In this document: piece after piece, positions 1-10,337 of the stretch
Layout: each line of letters starts with the position of its first letter
Position numbering within the stretch: position 1 is the stretch's first letter
Source: Bradyrhizobium sp. ORS 375
GTDB taxonomy: Bacteria > Pseudomonadota > Alphaproteobacteria > Rhizobiales > Xanthobacteraceae
Length of the DNA: 41,117 nt
NCBI RefSeq assembly: GCF_000239775.1
Contig: NZ_CAFI01000120.1
Coordinates: 1 to 41,117, forward strand
Direction of reading: 5' to 3'
Notes under the pieces: model-generated
Seen by the model: the letters and a program-made list of their open reading frames with translations, nothing else
What the model was told of the DNA's origin: nothing
Database searches by the model: none
Position numbers and translations under genes: made by a program

Positions 1-80
1 CCGCCACTGGCGGGAGAGCGGGGCTCAAGCGAAAAGTGGCAGCCAAGGGCCCGTCATCGACGTGTTTGGTGTAGCGATGC

Positions 81-114
81 GGCGCGCCTGCATCGGTTCG
101 CTGCCTGGCGCGCC
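81..114. terminator. Possible terminator hairpin
   Basis: Two copies of the 8-bp sequence GGCGCGCC, separated by 18 bases, can pair as a GC-rich stem. They lie just beyond the stop codon (132) of the minus-strand solute-binding protein gene. There is no clear T-tract, so this is only a weak terminator candidate. Nothing else is recognisable in 1-131. Confidence 0.3.
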
Positions 115-131
115 GCGCCGCCGTCTCCTAC

Positions 132-1355
132 CTACCCTCCGACATCCGCGCTGATGATGTCCCCGAACAGGTCCCACTTGCCGCCCTTGAACTGCATCAT
201 CTTGAGCTGCTCGATCGGGGCGAAGTCGTTCGGGCCGGTGTTGACCTTGATGCCGGGGATCAGGGTGTCCGGCGCGAAGTCCTTGAGGCTGGCGGCCTGC
301 TTCATGACGTTCTCGCGGGTGAGATTGTCGCCGCACTGCTTCAGGGTCTGCACCATGGTCTGCGCCGCGGCGTAGCCATAGGCGAGGTTGGCGTCGGAGA
401 TGTTGGCGCCGGGCATGTACTTGTCGATGAAGGCCATGAACTTCTTCATGCCCTCGTCGTCCTTCCACTGCGGATCAGAGGGGTCCTTGAGATAGCCGGC
501 CGACAGCACGCCTTCGGAGGCCTCAAGGCCGGCCGGCTTCATCACGGCGCCGATCGAGATCGAGACGTCCGTCATCAGGTGCATCGGCTTCCATTCCAGC
601 TCGGCGATTTTCTTGATCGCCTGGGCCGCGAATTTCGGCGTGGCGATGTTGACGAACACGTCGGCGCCGGTGCCCTTCAGCTTGACGATATGGGCGTCGA
701 TCGAAGGCTCCGAGGTCTCGTAGCTCTCCTCGGCGACGATCATCGTCTTGGCCTTGTCGCCGAGCACCTCCTTGATGCCGAGGACGTAGTCCTTGCCGAA
801 ATCGTCATTGGCATAGAAGATTGCGATCTTCGCGTTCGGCTTCTCCTTGAGAATGTACTTGGCGAAGATCCGCGCCTCGACGCGGTAGCTGGGCTGGAAG
901 CCCATGGTCCACGGGAAGTCCTTCGGATCGTTCCACTTGCTGGCGCCGGTGGCCAGGAACAGCTGCGGCACCTTTTTGGAATTGTGATACTTCTGCACGG
1001 CGGTCTGGGTCGGTGTGCCCAGTGCGTTGAACACCAGGAACACCTCGTCGCTCTCGATCAGCTTGCGCACCTGCTCGACCGTTTTCGGCGGGCTGTAGCC
1101 GTCGTCGTAGGAGATGAAGTTGATCTTGCGGCCGTTCACGCCGCCCTGATCGTTGATCATCTTGAAATAGGCTTCCTCGGTCTTGCCGATGATGCCGTAG
1201 GCCGAAGCCGGGCCGCTATAGGCCTCGACATTGCCGATCTTGATTTCGGTGTCGCTGGCGCCGGTGTCGTATTTCTTCTGGGCGAGCGCGCTGTGGCTCG
1301 CCAAAACGGAGAGAGCGGCCGCGGCCGCGAAAGACAGCAGAGTCCTGGTCGTCAT
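132..1355 (-). CDS. ABC transporter substrate-binding protein (Liv/branched-chain amino acid type)
   Basis: Periplasmic solute-binding protein of about 407 residues, of the type I fold used by Liv-like importers. The N-terminus is a clear Sec signal peptide: an R near the start, an Ala-rich core, and a likely cut after SALA-Q around residue 26. The mature start resembles family members (EIKIGNVEAYSGPAS). The start is the ATG at 1355. An in-frame ATG at 1364 (MLPM) has AGGAAG eight bases upstream and is a real alternative. The gene lies 83 bp downstream of an acyl-CoA ligase on the same strand, so the two probably form an operon. A carboxylic acid activated by that ligase (branched-chain, fatty or aromatic acid) is therefore a better ligand guess than an amino acid. 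No permease or ATPase of this importer class is in the window. Confidence 0.9.
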   Translation of the reverse strand: MTTRTLLSFAAAAALSVLASHSALAQKKYDTGASDTEIKIGNVEAYSGPASAYGIIGKTEEAYFKMINDQGGVNGRKINFISYDDGYSPPKTVEQVRKLIESDEVFLVFNALGTPTQTAVQKYHNSKKVPQLFLATGASKWNDPKDFPWTMGFQPSYRVEARIFAKYILKEKPNAKIAIFYANDDFGKDYVLGIKEVLGDKAKTMIVAEESYETSEPSIDAHIVKLKGTGADVFVNIATPKFAAQAIKKIAELEWKPMHLMTDVSISIGAVMKPAGLEASEGVLSAGYLKDPSDPQWKDDEGMKKFMAFIDKYMPGANISDANLAYGYAAAQTMVQTLKQCGDNLTRENVMKQAASLKDFAPDTLIPGIKVNTGPNDFAPIEQLKMMQFKGGKWDLFGDIISADVGG

Positions 1356-1438
1356 AGGCAACATTCCCTGGGCTTCCTCTGGTTGGTCTTGTGAGTCTTG
1401 GTGGTCCGCGATGCGCAACAGCCGCTGCGCAGGAAACG

Positions 1439-2989
1439 TCACGACGCCTGCTGGACGAGATCGACCGCCGACGCGGTCGCAAAGCTCTTGCGCAGGGTCG
1501 GCTTGTGGATCTTGCCGGTGGCGTTGCGCGGCAGCGCGTCGACGAAGCGGACGGTGCGCGGGCATTTGAAGCGGGCGAGGTTGGCCTGGCAATGCGCGAC
1601 AATCTCGGCCTCGCTCAAGCTCTGTCCCGGCTTGACCGCGACGATGGCCATGCCGGTCTCGCCCCATTGCGGATCGGCGATGCCGATCACCGCGGCCTCG
1701 GCGACGGCGCTCAGCTGGTGCAGCACGCTTTCGACCTCGGCCGGATAGACGTTCTCACCGCCGGAGATGTACATGTCCTTCCAGCGGTCGACGATGTAGT
1801 AGAAGCCGTCCTCGTCGACCCGCGTGGCATCTCCGGTATGCAGCCAGCCGTCGGTGAAGGAGGAGCGATTGGCATCGGGCCGGTTCCAATAGCCCGGCGT
1901 CACGTTGGGTCCGCGCACCCAGAGCTCACCGAGCTCGCCGACATCGGCGTCGCTGCCGTCCGGCCGCACGATGCGCACTTCCGTGTGCAGCACCGGCTTG
2001 CCCGCCGAGCCCGCCTTGCGCGCGGCATCCTCGCGGTCGAGCGCGAGCACGGCCGGTGAGGTCTCGGTCATGCCATAGCCCTGCTGCAGCGCGACGCCGC
2101 GCCTCTCCCAGGTCTCGAGCAGCGGAACCGGCATCGGCGCGCCGCCGACGCCGCCGATCACCAGCCGGCTGAAATCGGCGGTTGCGAACGCCGGATGCTG
2201 GGCCATGAACTGATAGATCGCGGGCACGCCGAAGAACACGTTGATGCCCTGGGCGGGATCGCTGATCAGCTGCAGCGCCTGGCCGGGATCGAACGCGCGC
2301 ATGATCAGCACGGTGCCGCCGACATGCATCACGGGATTGGTATAGCAGTTGAGGCCGCCGGTGTGGAACAGCGGCAGCACCGTCAGCAGCACCGAGGACG
2401 GCGTGATATAGGCGGGGCCGCCGAGATTGACGCAGTTGTAGAACGTCATGCCGTGGGTGATCATCGCCCCTTTCGGCTGTCCCGTCGTGCCGGACGTGTA
2501 CATGATGGTCGAGACGTCATCGAGCGTGACCGGCTCGACCGCGGTCAGCGGCCTGGCCGCCGCGATCGCCTGCTCGTAGCTGCCGCCGGGTCCATAGCGC
2601 AGCACCGTGGCGACGCCGCACAGCCGGCTTACGGCGAGCGCGCTGTCGGCAAGGTCGTCATCGTGGATCATCACGTCAGGCGCGGCGTCGCCGACGATGA
2701 ACTGCAGCTCGGGCACCGTGAGTCGGACATTGAGCGGCACGAAGATCGCGCCGACGCGGAAGCAGGCGAACTGCACTTCCAACGTATCGGTGGCGTTCAG
2801 CGCCAGCACAGCGACGCGATCGCCCTTGCCCACGCTGCAGGCATCGCGGAGATGACCGGCCAGACGCGCGACGCGGGCATCGAACTCCGCATAGCTGAAC
2901 CGCCGGCCGCTGCCGAGATCGACCATCGCGGTCTTATCCGGCGTCCTCCGCGCATGATGCGCAATCCAGTCGTAATACCGTACTGGCAC
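1439..2989 (-). CDS. Acyl-CoA ligase (AMP-binding, FadD-like)
   Basis: ANL-superfamily acyl-CoA synthetase, 516 residues, which activates a carboxylic acid to its CoA thioester via an acyl-AMP. The phosphate-binding loop YTSGTTGQPKG is at about 164-174. It is followed by YGMTETSP, the hinge region WLHTGD...DRWKDMYISGGENVYP, and the C-terminal NATGKIHK with the catalytic Lys at about 493. The start chosen is GTG at 2989, because GGAGGA sits five bases upstream and the protein then begins just before the family's usual N-terminus. The reading frame stays open further upstream (to 3118), but that part looks like noise. It is followed by the solute-binding protein gene at 1355 and is divergent from an acyl-CoA dehydrogenase at 3257. 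Substrate unknown; medium or long fatty, cyclic or aromatic acids all fit. Confidence 0.92.
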   Translation of the reverse strand: MPVRYYDWIAHHARRTPDKTAMVDLGSGRRFSYAEFDARVARLAGHLRDACSVGKGDRVAVLALNATDTLEVQFACFRVGAIFVPLNVRLTVPELQFIVGDAAPDVMIHDDDLADSALAVSRLCGVATVLRYGPGGSYEQAIAAARPLTAVEPVTLDDVSTIMYTSGTTGQPKGAMITHGMTFYNCVNLGGPAYITPSSVLLTVLPLFHTGGLNCYTNPVMHVGGTVLIMRAFDPGQALQLISDPAQGINVFFGVPAIYQFMAQHPAFATADFSRLVIGGVGGAPMPVPLLETWERRGVALQQGYGMTETSPAVLALDREDAARKAGSAGKPVLHTEVRIVRPDGSDADVGELGELWVRGPNVTPGYWNRPDANRSSFTDGWLHTGDATRVDEDGFYYIVDRWKDMYISGGENVYPAEVESVLHQLSAVAEAAVIGIADPQWGETGMAIVAVKPGQSLSEAEIVAHCQANLARFKCPRTVRFVDALPRNATGKIHKPTLRKSFATASAVDLVQQAS

Positions 2990-3107
2990 GCGTTTCCTCC
3001 TCGTGTCAGGCGATCTGATGCCGCCTTGATCGCGATTCCCGTGGCCTCGCGTCCGGCCTGATCGGCTCAAGGCGCGCGGCGTCTTTTTGTCGCGAGTGGG
3101 CCGGTGT

Positions 3108-3118
3108 GTGCATTGCAC
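3108..3118. promoter_or_regulatory. Small dyad in divergent promoter region
   Basis: GTGCA-T-TGCAC is a perfect 5-bp-arm dyad roughly midway between the divergent ligase (2989) and dehydrogenase (3257) starts. It is a possible operator but too short to be convincing. The 267-bp gap must hold both promoters; I recognise no clear -35/-10 pair. Confidence 0.2.
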
Positions 3119-3256
3119 TGTCTTGCGTCAAGGCGCTGATGGGGCGTCACGAATGTGCGCGAAGCTGGAGGCGATTTCGGCTGTCAGCCACTCGACGCAA
3201 GGCGATACCGCCGCTTCTGGTCATCCTGGCGACACAGCAACCAGAGCCCGGTGCCG

Positions 3257-4396
3257 ATGAGGAAAAGCCCGTTCTACACGGCCGAGCACGAGGCCTTCCG
3301 CGACGTCGTCAGGCGCTTCGTCGACAAGGAGATCGCGCCGTTCGCGAGCGCCTGGGACGAGGCCGGCGAGTTTCCGCGTGCGCTGTATGCCAAGGCTGCC
3401 GAGATTGGCCTGCTGGGCCTGGGCTTCCCCGAGGAGTTCGGCGGCGTCGCGGCCGATCAGTTCATGCGGATCGTGTCGTCGCAGGAGTTGGCACGCGCCG
3501 GCGTCGGCGGCGTCAGCGCCAGCCTGATGAGCCACAGCATCGGCGCGCCGCCGATCGCGCGCGCGGCCCGGCCGGAGGTGCGCGCGAAAGTGCTACCGGA
3601 GATTCTCTCCGGGCGAAAGATCTCGGCGCTCGCCATCACCGAGCCGAGCGGCGGCTCCGATGTTGCCAATCTCCGCACCAAGGCGGTGCGCGACGGCGAT
3701 CACTATGTCGTCAGCGGCGAGAAGACCTTCATCACCTCGGGCATGCGCGCTGACTACATCACCGTCGCGGTGCGCACGGGTGGACCCGGGCCGGCAGGTG
3801 TCAGCCTGCTGCTTGTTCCGGGCGACGCGCCGGGGCTGACCCGCACCAGGCTCAACAAGATGGGCTGGTGGGCGTCGGATACCGCGACCTTGCATTTCGA
3901 CAATTGCCGCGTGCCGGTCGAGAATCTGATCGGCGAGGAGGGGCAGGGCTTCAAGCTGATCATGCACAATTTCAATTCCGAGCGCATGGGCATGGCGGCG
4001 AGCTGCACGGCGTTCGCGCGCGTCTGTCTCGACGATGCGATCGCGTACGCCAAGGAGCGCCAGACCTTCGGCAAGCCGCTGGCGCAGCACCAGGTGATCC
4101 GGCACAAGCTGGTCGACATGGCACAGCGCGTGGCGGCCTCGCAGGCGATGCTGGAGATGCTGGCGTGGCGGCTCGAACAGGGTGATAATCCCGTCGCCGA
4201 GATCTGCATGATGAAGAACCAGGCGACGCAGACCATGGCCTATTGCGCCTCCGAGGCGGTGCAGATCTTTGGCGGCGCGGGGTTCATGCGCGGCATTCGT
4301 GTCGAGAGGATCTATCGCGAGGTGAAGGTCAATGCGATCGGCGGCGGCACCGAGGAGATCATGAAGGACCTGGCCAGCCGGCAGATGGGATTGTGA
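3257..4396 (+). CDS. Acyl-CoA dehydrogenase
   Basis: FAD-dependent acyl-CoA dehydrogenase, 379 residues (normal size), introducing the alpha-beta double bond into an acyl-CoA. The FAD/substrate signature AITEPSGGSD is near residue 130, and RQTFGKPLAQHQ and the C-terminal IFGGAGF and NAIGGGTEE blocks are present. At the MCAD catalytic Glu position the sequence reads GGGT, so that base is absent. Instead Glu242 in SERMGMAA aligns with the helix-G base of isovaleryl-CoA and long-chain dehydrogenases, suggesting a branched or bulky substrate. ATG 3257 gives the family N-terminus; there is no strong Shine-Dalgarno, and GTG at 3251 is an alternative. It is probably cotranscribed with the second dehydrogenase 338 bp downstream, although a palindromic repeat region lies between them. 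Confidence 0.92.
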   Translation: MRKSPFYTAEHEAFRDVVRRFVDKEIAPFASAWDEAGEFPRALYAKAAEIGLLGLGFPEEFGGVAADQFMRIVSSQELARAGVGGVSASLMSHSIGAPPIARAARPEVRAKVLPEILSGRKISALAITEPSGGSDVANLRTKAVRDGDHYVVSGEKTFITSGMRADYITVAVRTGGPGPAGVSLLLVPGDAPGLTRTRLNKMGWWASDTATLHFDNCRVPVENLIGEEGQGFKLIMHNFNSERMGMAASCTAFARVCLDDAIAYAKERQTFGKPLAQHQVIRHKLVDMAQRVAASQAMLEMLAWRLEQGDNPVAEICMMKNQATQTMAYCASEAVQIFGGAGFMRGIRVERIYREVKVNAIGGGTEEIMKDLASRQMGL

Positions 4397-4416
4397 GCCG
4401 CGCCCCTCTCCACGCG

Positions 4417-4458
4417 CGTCATTCCGGGGCAGCCCGCAGGGCTGACCCGGAATCTCGA
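4417..4458. repeat. Palindromic intergenic repeat, family A (partial copy)
   Basis: Starts with CGTCATTCCGGGGC and ends CCCGGAATCTCGAG, the left half of the longer family A element at 4508-4653. Together the two copies account for most of the 338-bp gene-free stretch 4397-4734. Confidence 0.75.
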
Positions 4459-4507
4459 GGTGATGAGTCCCAGCGCGTCAGATAGCAAAGCGAAGATGAT
4501 CCTTCAC

Positions 4508-4653
4508 CGTCATTCCGGGGCAATCGGCAATGCGAAGGCGCGAAGCGGCTGCGCGTTGACGATTGAACCCGGAATCTCGAGATTGGTAGCAAGGAACGCC
4601 AGACAAGCTCGGGATTCCGGGTTCAAGGCCTGCGGCCTTGCCCCGGAATGACG
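4508..4653. repeat. Palindromic intergenic repeat, family A (full copy)
   Basis: Outer arms CGTCATTCCGGGGC and GCCCCGGAATGACG are inverted copies. An internal pair (AACCCGGAATCTCGAG and GGGATTCCGGGTT) forms a second inverted repeat, so the RNA could fold into a long, imperfect hairpin. The same family recurs at 6584 and 12941. I see no coding sequence in it. Confidence 0.8.
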
Positions 4654-4734
4654 GGCGTGTCGCAATCAAGAAGCACCAACGAACTTCCGGGGCGGATGCT
4701 CGAGCGGCCGCCCCTGAACGACAGGGAATGAAAC

Positions 4735-5903
<1,169 letters not shown>

Positions 5904-5904
<1 letters not shown>

Positions 5905-6560
5905 TGATCACGCTTTATCATTGCGACGGCGCCCGCTCGTTCCGCCCGCTGTGGATGCTGGAGGAGCTCGGGGCCAGCTACGAATTGAAAATGCTGCCGT
6001 TCCCGCCGCGGGTGCTGGCCAAGGAGTATCTGGCGATCAATCCGCTCGGGACCATCCCGTTCATGATCGACGGCGAGACGAAGATGACGGAATCTTCGGG
6101 CATCTGCCACTATCTCGGCATCAAGCATGGTCCGACACCGCTGATGGTCGGACCGGAGGAGAAAGATTTCGGCGCGTTCCTGAACTGGATGTACTTCTCG
6201 GACGCGACGCTGACGTTCCCGCAGACGCTGGTATTGCGGTACACGCAGCTCGAGCCTGAGGAGCGCCGCTCGCCGCAGGTCGCGACCGACTATGCCAAAT
6301 GGTTTCTGGGCCGGTTGCGCGCGGTGGAGGCAGCGACTGGCCATGTCGAATTCCTGAGCGGCGGCCGCTTCACCGCGGCGGACATCGTGATCGGCTATGC
6401 GCTCCGCCTTGCCGACACGCTCGGGCTCTCCAAGGAATTCGGGCCGAATGTGGCGGCCTATTGGGCGCGCCTGCAGCAGCGCGATGGCTACCAGCGGGCG
6501 CTCGCCGCCGAGGAGCGCGCCGGCCAAGAGCAGGGCGTCAAGCCGCGCGTCAGGCCGTGA
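5904..6560 (+). CDS. Glutathione S-transferase family protein
   Basis: Cytosolic GST-fold protein of 218 residues. The N-terminal thioredoxin-like domain has NPLGTIPF with the cis-Pro at about residue 52, followed by ESSGICHYL (E63, S64) for gamma-glutamyl binding. The C-terminal helical domain ends in a GGRFTAADIVIGYALRLAD block, the usual N-capping region of GST helix 6. Ser12 in ARSFRP is a candidate catalytic residue, but I cannot settle the class. The ATG is fixed by the one-base overlap with the upstream dehydrogenase stop. GSTs in catabolic operons may isomerise, cleave or detoxify intermediates, so a role on a CoA-pathway intermediate or on a reactive by-product is inference. Confidence 0.88.
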
Positions 6561-6583
6561 GTTGCGCACGTCATTTCGGGCCA

Positions 6584-6663
6584 CGTCATTCCGGGGCGAT
6601 GCGCAGCATCGAACCCGGAATCTCGAGATTCCGGGTTCGCGCTGACGCGCGCCCCGGAATGAC
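6584..6663. repeat. Palindromic intergenic repeat, family A
   Basis: CGTCATTCCGGGGC at the left and GCCCCGGAATGAC at the right are inverted. The centre ACCCGGAATCTCGAGATTCC is itself nearly perfectly palindromic. It lies just after the GST stop codon and could act as a transcription terminator or mRNA-stabilising hairpin. Confidence 0.8.
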
Positions 6664-6792
6664 AACGCATGTATGCCGTGATGATTAACCGCGACAAAAA
6701 TCGGCAGTCGTCGCCGATGACAGCGGCGCGAATTGCGCTATGGTTCTCGTCCAAAGAAGCGGCCGCCAGAGCCGCGCCTCAGGAGGAAGACC

Positions 6793-7584
6793 ATGGATGT
6801 CACCCGCCGGGACTCCGGCCATCTCATGCTGATCACGCCCGAGCGCGTCTTCTACGCCGGGCTGCTCGGCCGCCCGCGCCAGCGCTGCTCGGGCGCGTTC
6901 CATATCTATGTCGCGCTGACCGGCAGCCTGCGGCTGCTGCCCGAGGGCGGCGAGGCGCGTTGTGGCGAGCTGCTGGTGGTGCCGCCGAACAAGCAGCACA
7001 CGATCGAGAGCGACTACCGCACCGTCATCGTCGTGACGATGGAGCCGGAGAGCGTGCCGATCGGCACGCTCGATCGCTTCGCGGCCAAGGTCGCGCGCGA
7101 GGCCGAGGCCTATGCCTGCCGCATTCGCGCCGCCTATGAGGAGCTGGTGCAGCGGCCGCTGTCCGGCGACGTCACCAGCGCGGTGTTCGACCGGCTCTGC
7201 TTCGGCGAGGTGCTGCCGCAGCGGACGCTCGATCCGCGCGTGGTCAAGGCGATCGGCCTGATCAGCCGCTTCTCCGGCGAGCCGGCCACCGCCGAGAGCT
7301 GCGCCGCCGCGGTGGGCCTGTCGACCTCGCGCTTCCTGCATCTGTTCAAGGAGGAGACCGACATCTCCTTCCGCTCGTTCCGCGCCTGGAAGCGCGCGCG
7401 GCATCTGCTCAACTACGCCAACCAGGATCTTAATCTCGCGCATCTCGCGCAGGACATCGGCTATCCCGACTCGACGCATTTCAGCCACTCGATCCGCCGC
7501 TTCTACGGGCTGAAGCCGCGCGCGATCTTCTCCGGCTCGCGCGATCTCGCGATCTATCGTGCCGGCGAGGCGGCGTTGACCTGA
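6793..7584 (+). CDS. AraC family transcriptional regulator
   Basis: 263-residue regulator. The N-terminal part (about 1-110) resembles an AraC-type cupin sensor, with a GELLVVPPNKQHTI strand. The C-terminal part (about 160-250) carries the two AraC helix-turn-helix motifs, including AAAVGLSTSRFLHLFKEE, followed by LAQDIGYPDSTHFSHSIRRF and GLKP. ATG 6793 is chosen because AGGAGGAAG ends three bases upstream. The gene follows the dehydrogenase/GST set and is the only regulator nearby, so control of that catabolic block is likely but inferred. Its last 31 bp overlap the 3' end of the convergent ATPase gene. Confidence 0.9.
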   Translation: MDVTRRDSGHLMLITPERVFYAGLLGRPRQRCSGAFHIYVALTGSLRLLPEGGEARCGELLVVPPNKQHTIESDYRTVIVVTMEPESVPIGTLDRFAAKVAREAEAYACRIRAAYEELVQRPLSGDVTSAVFDRLCFGEVLPQRTLDPRVVKAIGLISRFSGEPATAESCAAAVGLSTSRFLHLFKEETDISFRSFRAWKRARHLLNYANQDLNLAHLAQDIGYPDSTHFSHSIRRFYGLKPRAIFSGSRDLAIYRAGEAALT

Positions 7585-10133
7585 TCGACTTTCGCGCGCC
7601 GCGACAGCGCGGCGCGCAGCGGGAATTTCGACAGCTCCAGCACGATCAGCGTGCTGATCGCGGCCGCCGCGGTCAGCGCGAGATCGTCGGCATGCAGCGG
7701 TCCGAACCTGAACAGCGCCGCGACCGGCGGCACCGTCAGGCTGGTGGCGAGCACCGCGATCACGATCGCGATCACCAGCAGCAGCATCCGGTTCGGCCGC
7801 AGCAGCGCGTCGCGCAGCGAGCTCGAGAACGAGCGGTTGACGAAGATCAGGCTGACGATGACCGACACCAGCGTGAAGAACACTAGCGCGCGCAGCTGGT
7901 CGTCCGGCATGCCGTTGCGGTGGGCCAGCAGCAGCACGCCGCCGGTCGTGATGATCGCGAGGACGCCCTGCAGCGCGCCCCACAGCACCAGCGGGCGCGG
8001 CAGCAGCGGTTCCAAGGGATCGCGCGGCCGCCGCCGCATCACGTCGTCCTCCTCGGTCTCCGCCTCGAACACCAGCGAGCAGACGGGATCGATGATCATC
8101 TCCAGGAAGGCGATGTGCACGGGCCCGAGCAGCAGCGGCAGCCCGGTGACGAGCGGCAGCAAAGCGAGTCCCGCGATCGGGAAATGCACCGCCAGGATGA
8201 AGCTCATTGCCTTGCGCAGATTGTCATAGATGCGCCGGCCCAGCCGGATCGCCTTGACGATCGAGCCGAAATCATCGTCGAGCAGCACGATCGCGGCGGC
8301 CTCGCGCGCGACGTCGGTGCCGCGGCCGCCCATCGCGATGCCGATATGCGCTGCCTTGAGCGACGGCGCGTCGTTGACGCCGTCGCCGGTCATTGCGACG
8401 ATCTCGCCATCGGCCTTGAGCGCTGAGACGATGCGCAGCTTCTGCTCCGGCATGATGCGCGCGAACGCCGTCGGCGTGCGCGCCGCCTGCGCCAGGGCGT
8501 CGTCGTCGAGCTCCGCAAGCTCGGGGCCGGTGATGACGCGACTGGGATCGAGCCCGGCCTGCCGCGCGATCGCCGCAGCGGTCGCCGGATAATCGCCGGT
8601 GATCATGATGACTCGGATGCCGGCGGAGCGGCATTCGGCGACGGCAGCGGGTACCTCGGCGCGCAGCGGATCGGCGAAACCGACGAGGCCGCAGAAGTTG
8701 AATGCGAAACCTTGCTGAGTCTCGGGGAGCGTAGCGCCGCTCCAGCCTGCCTGGGCGACGCCGAGCACGCGCAGGCCCTCCGCAGCAAGCATCTCGACAC
8801 GAGCCTGCAACTCGGCCAGCTCGGTGCCGCCGAGGCTGCACAACTTTCCGATCGCCTCCGGTGCGCCCTTTGCGGCGACGATGCTGCCGCCGTCACGGGA
8901 CCAGACATTGGACATGGCGAGCAGATCGGGCCGCAGGCCGTAGCGGCGTTGCAACGTCGCTACGGCTGTCGCGTGCGCGTCGATCGCCTGCAGCGCCCTT
9001 TCCATCGGGTCATGCGACTGCGGGTCGCAGGCCAGCACGGCGGTTGTGACGAGATCGCGGAAGTCGCCCGTCACGGCATCCGGTGACGCCGTCGCGAGTT
9101 GCAGCACAGCGCCGTCGGCGCGCATCAGCCGCGCCACCATCATGCGGTTCTGGGTCAGGGTCCCGGTCTTGTCGGTGCACAGCACGGTCGCCGCGCCGAG
9201 CGATTCGATCGCGGCAGCGCGCCGCGTCAGCACGCGGGCCTGCGAGATGCGCCAGGCGCCCATCGCGAGAAACACCGTCAGGACGACCGGGAATTCCTCG
9301 GGGAGCATCGACATGCCCAGCGCGATGCCGGCCAGCAATCCCTCCAGCCAGCCGCCGCGATACAGCGCGTAGAGCACGACCGTGATCGCCACCACGATGG
9401 CGCCGCCGATTGCGAACGCCATGACGAGACGTCGCGTCTGCTGACGGAGGCGGGGCGTCTCGGTCTCCAGCGCGCTCACCGATTGGCCGATCCTGCCGAT
9501 CGCGGTGCGTGGCCCCGTCGCCATCACCTCGGCGATGCCGCCGCCGCGCACGACCAGGCTGCCCGAGAATACGAAGGGTTGATCATCGCCGCCTGCGGCA
9601 ACGAGCGCGTCGCTCGTCTCATCGTCGGCCGGCCGTTTGCGCACCGGCACGGATTCGCCGGAGAGCAAGGACTCGTCCGTCAGCAGATCGTCGCATTGCC
9701 GCAGCACGGCGTCGGCCGCGACACGATCGCCTTCCGCCAGCACGATCAGATCGCCGCGCACGACCTCGCGGCCGGCGATGCGGCTGCGCTCGCCATCGCG
9801 GATCACCAGCGCGCGCGGGCTGGAGAGATCGCGCAGCGATTCCAGCACCCGTTCGGTGCGCGCCTCCTGTACGATAGTGATGAACACCGACGCCGAGGCG
9901 AACACGCCGAGCAGCACGGCTTCGGCCATGTCGCCCAGCGCGAGATAGATGCCGGCCCCCGCGAGCAGCAGGAGCAGCATCGGCTCCTTCAGCACGTCCG
10001 CGATCAGCCGGAAGACCGAGCGCGCGCCGGCCTGCGGCAGCTCGTTGAACCCCTCCGCCTGCAGCCTGCGCGCCGCCTCTGCGGCGCTCAGCCCATTGGG
10101 GAAAGTCGGCGCCGGTTGTGTGTCGCTCGGCAT
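7554..10133 (-). CDS. Cation-translocating P-type ATPase (P2-like)
   Basis: Inner-membrane cation pump, 859 residues. An N-terminal cation-ATPase domain (GLSAAEAARRLQAEGFNELP) is followed by the actuator domain. M4 carries PEEFPV (278-283), DKTGTLT contains the phosphorylated Asp321, and GDGVND is at 583-588, followed by the C-terminal membrane domain. There is no N-terminal CxxC metal-binding domain and no CPC motif, so it is not a heavy-metal P1B pump. M4 PEEFPV and M6 EMIIDP place acidic residues (E and D four apart) where plasma-membrane Ca2+ ATPases have N and D. Calcium or another divalent cation is the best guess, unproven. The start is ATG 10133; the frame is open upstream but without family sequence. 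It is divergent from the gene at 10338 with a 204-bp shared promoter region. Confidence 0.9.
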   Translation of the reverse strand: MPSDTQPAPTFPNGLSAAEAARRLQAEGFNELPQAGARSVFRLIADVLKEPMLLLLLAGAGIYLALGDMAEAVLLGVFASASVFITIVQEARTERVLESLRDLSSPRALVIRDGERSRIAGREVVRGDLIVLAEGDRVAADAVLRQCDDLLTDESLLSGESVPVRKRPADDETSDALVAAGGDDQPFVFSGSLVVRGGGIAEVMATGPRTAIGRIGQSVSALETETPRLRQQTRRLVMAFAIGGAIVVAITVVLYALYRGGWLEGLLAGIALGMSMLPEEFPVVLTVFLAMGAWRISQARVLTRRAAAIESLGAATVLCTDKTGTLTQNRMMVARLMRADGAVLQLATASPDAVTGDFRDLVTTAVLACDPQSHDPMERALQAIDAHATAVATLQRRYGLRPDLLAMSNVWSRDGGSIVAAKGAPEAIGKLCSLGGTELAELQARVEMLAAEGLRVLGVAQAGWSGATLPETQQGFAFNFCGLVGFADPLRAEVPAAVAECRSAGIRVIMITGDYPATAAAIARQAGLDPSRVITGPELAELDDDALAQAARTPTAFARIMPEQKLRIVSALKADGEIVAMTGDGVNDAPSLKAAHIGIAMGGRGTDVAREAAAIVLLDDDFGSIVKAIRLGRRIYDNLRKAMSFILAVHFPIAGLALLPLVTGLPLLLGPVHIAFLEMIIDPVCSLVFEAETEEDDVMRRRPRDPLEPLLPRPLVLWGALQGVLAIITTGGVLLLAHRNGMPDDQLRALVFFTLVSVIVSLIFVNRSFSSSLRDALLRPNRMLLLVIAIVIAVLATSLTVPPVAALFRFGPLHADDLALTAAAAISTLIVLELSKFPLRAALSRRAKVDQVNAASPAR

Positions 10134-10191
10134 TGCACGCTCGGTCAGGAGGACGGACAGGAACCGCTTAGCGTCGGTGGCGCTCAGCCGG

Positions 10192-10201
10192 CTTGACGCA
10201 A
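10192..10201 (-). promoter_or_regulatory. Motif shared with 3123-3132
   Basis: The minus strand reads TTGCGTCAAG. The same ten bases occur on the plus strand at 3123-3132, also inside a divergent promoter region next to acyl-CoA genes. It could be a common regulator half-site, but a ten-base match is not statistically strong. Confidence 0.15.
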
Positions 10202-10337
10202 AGCAATAACCGGAAAGCGCCCTTTCAACCAGCGAGTCAACGCAAGCAGATCGCGCCACGGCATCCTCATATGGGACGACATCTGCACCGCGCTCCTTGC
10301 GCGCAAGATTCATCGAACGAGTGCCAGAACGACTGCC

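Noticed and set aside
2195-3061. 288-residue plus-strand frame
   Set aside because: It is antisense to the acyl-CoA ligase, which has all catalytic motifs; the plus-strand translation is His/Asp/Arg-rich noise.
7554-10133. Heavy-metal (copper/zinc) P1B ATPase
   Set aside because: There is no N-terminal CxxC domain and M4 reads PEEFPV rather than CPC or SPC.
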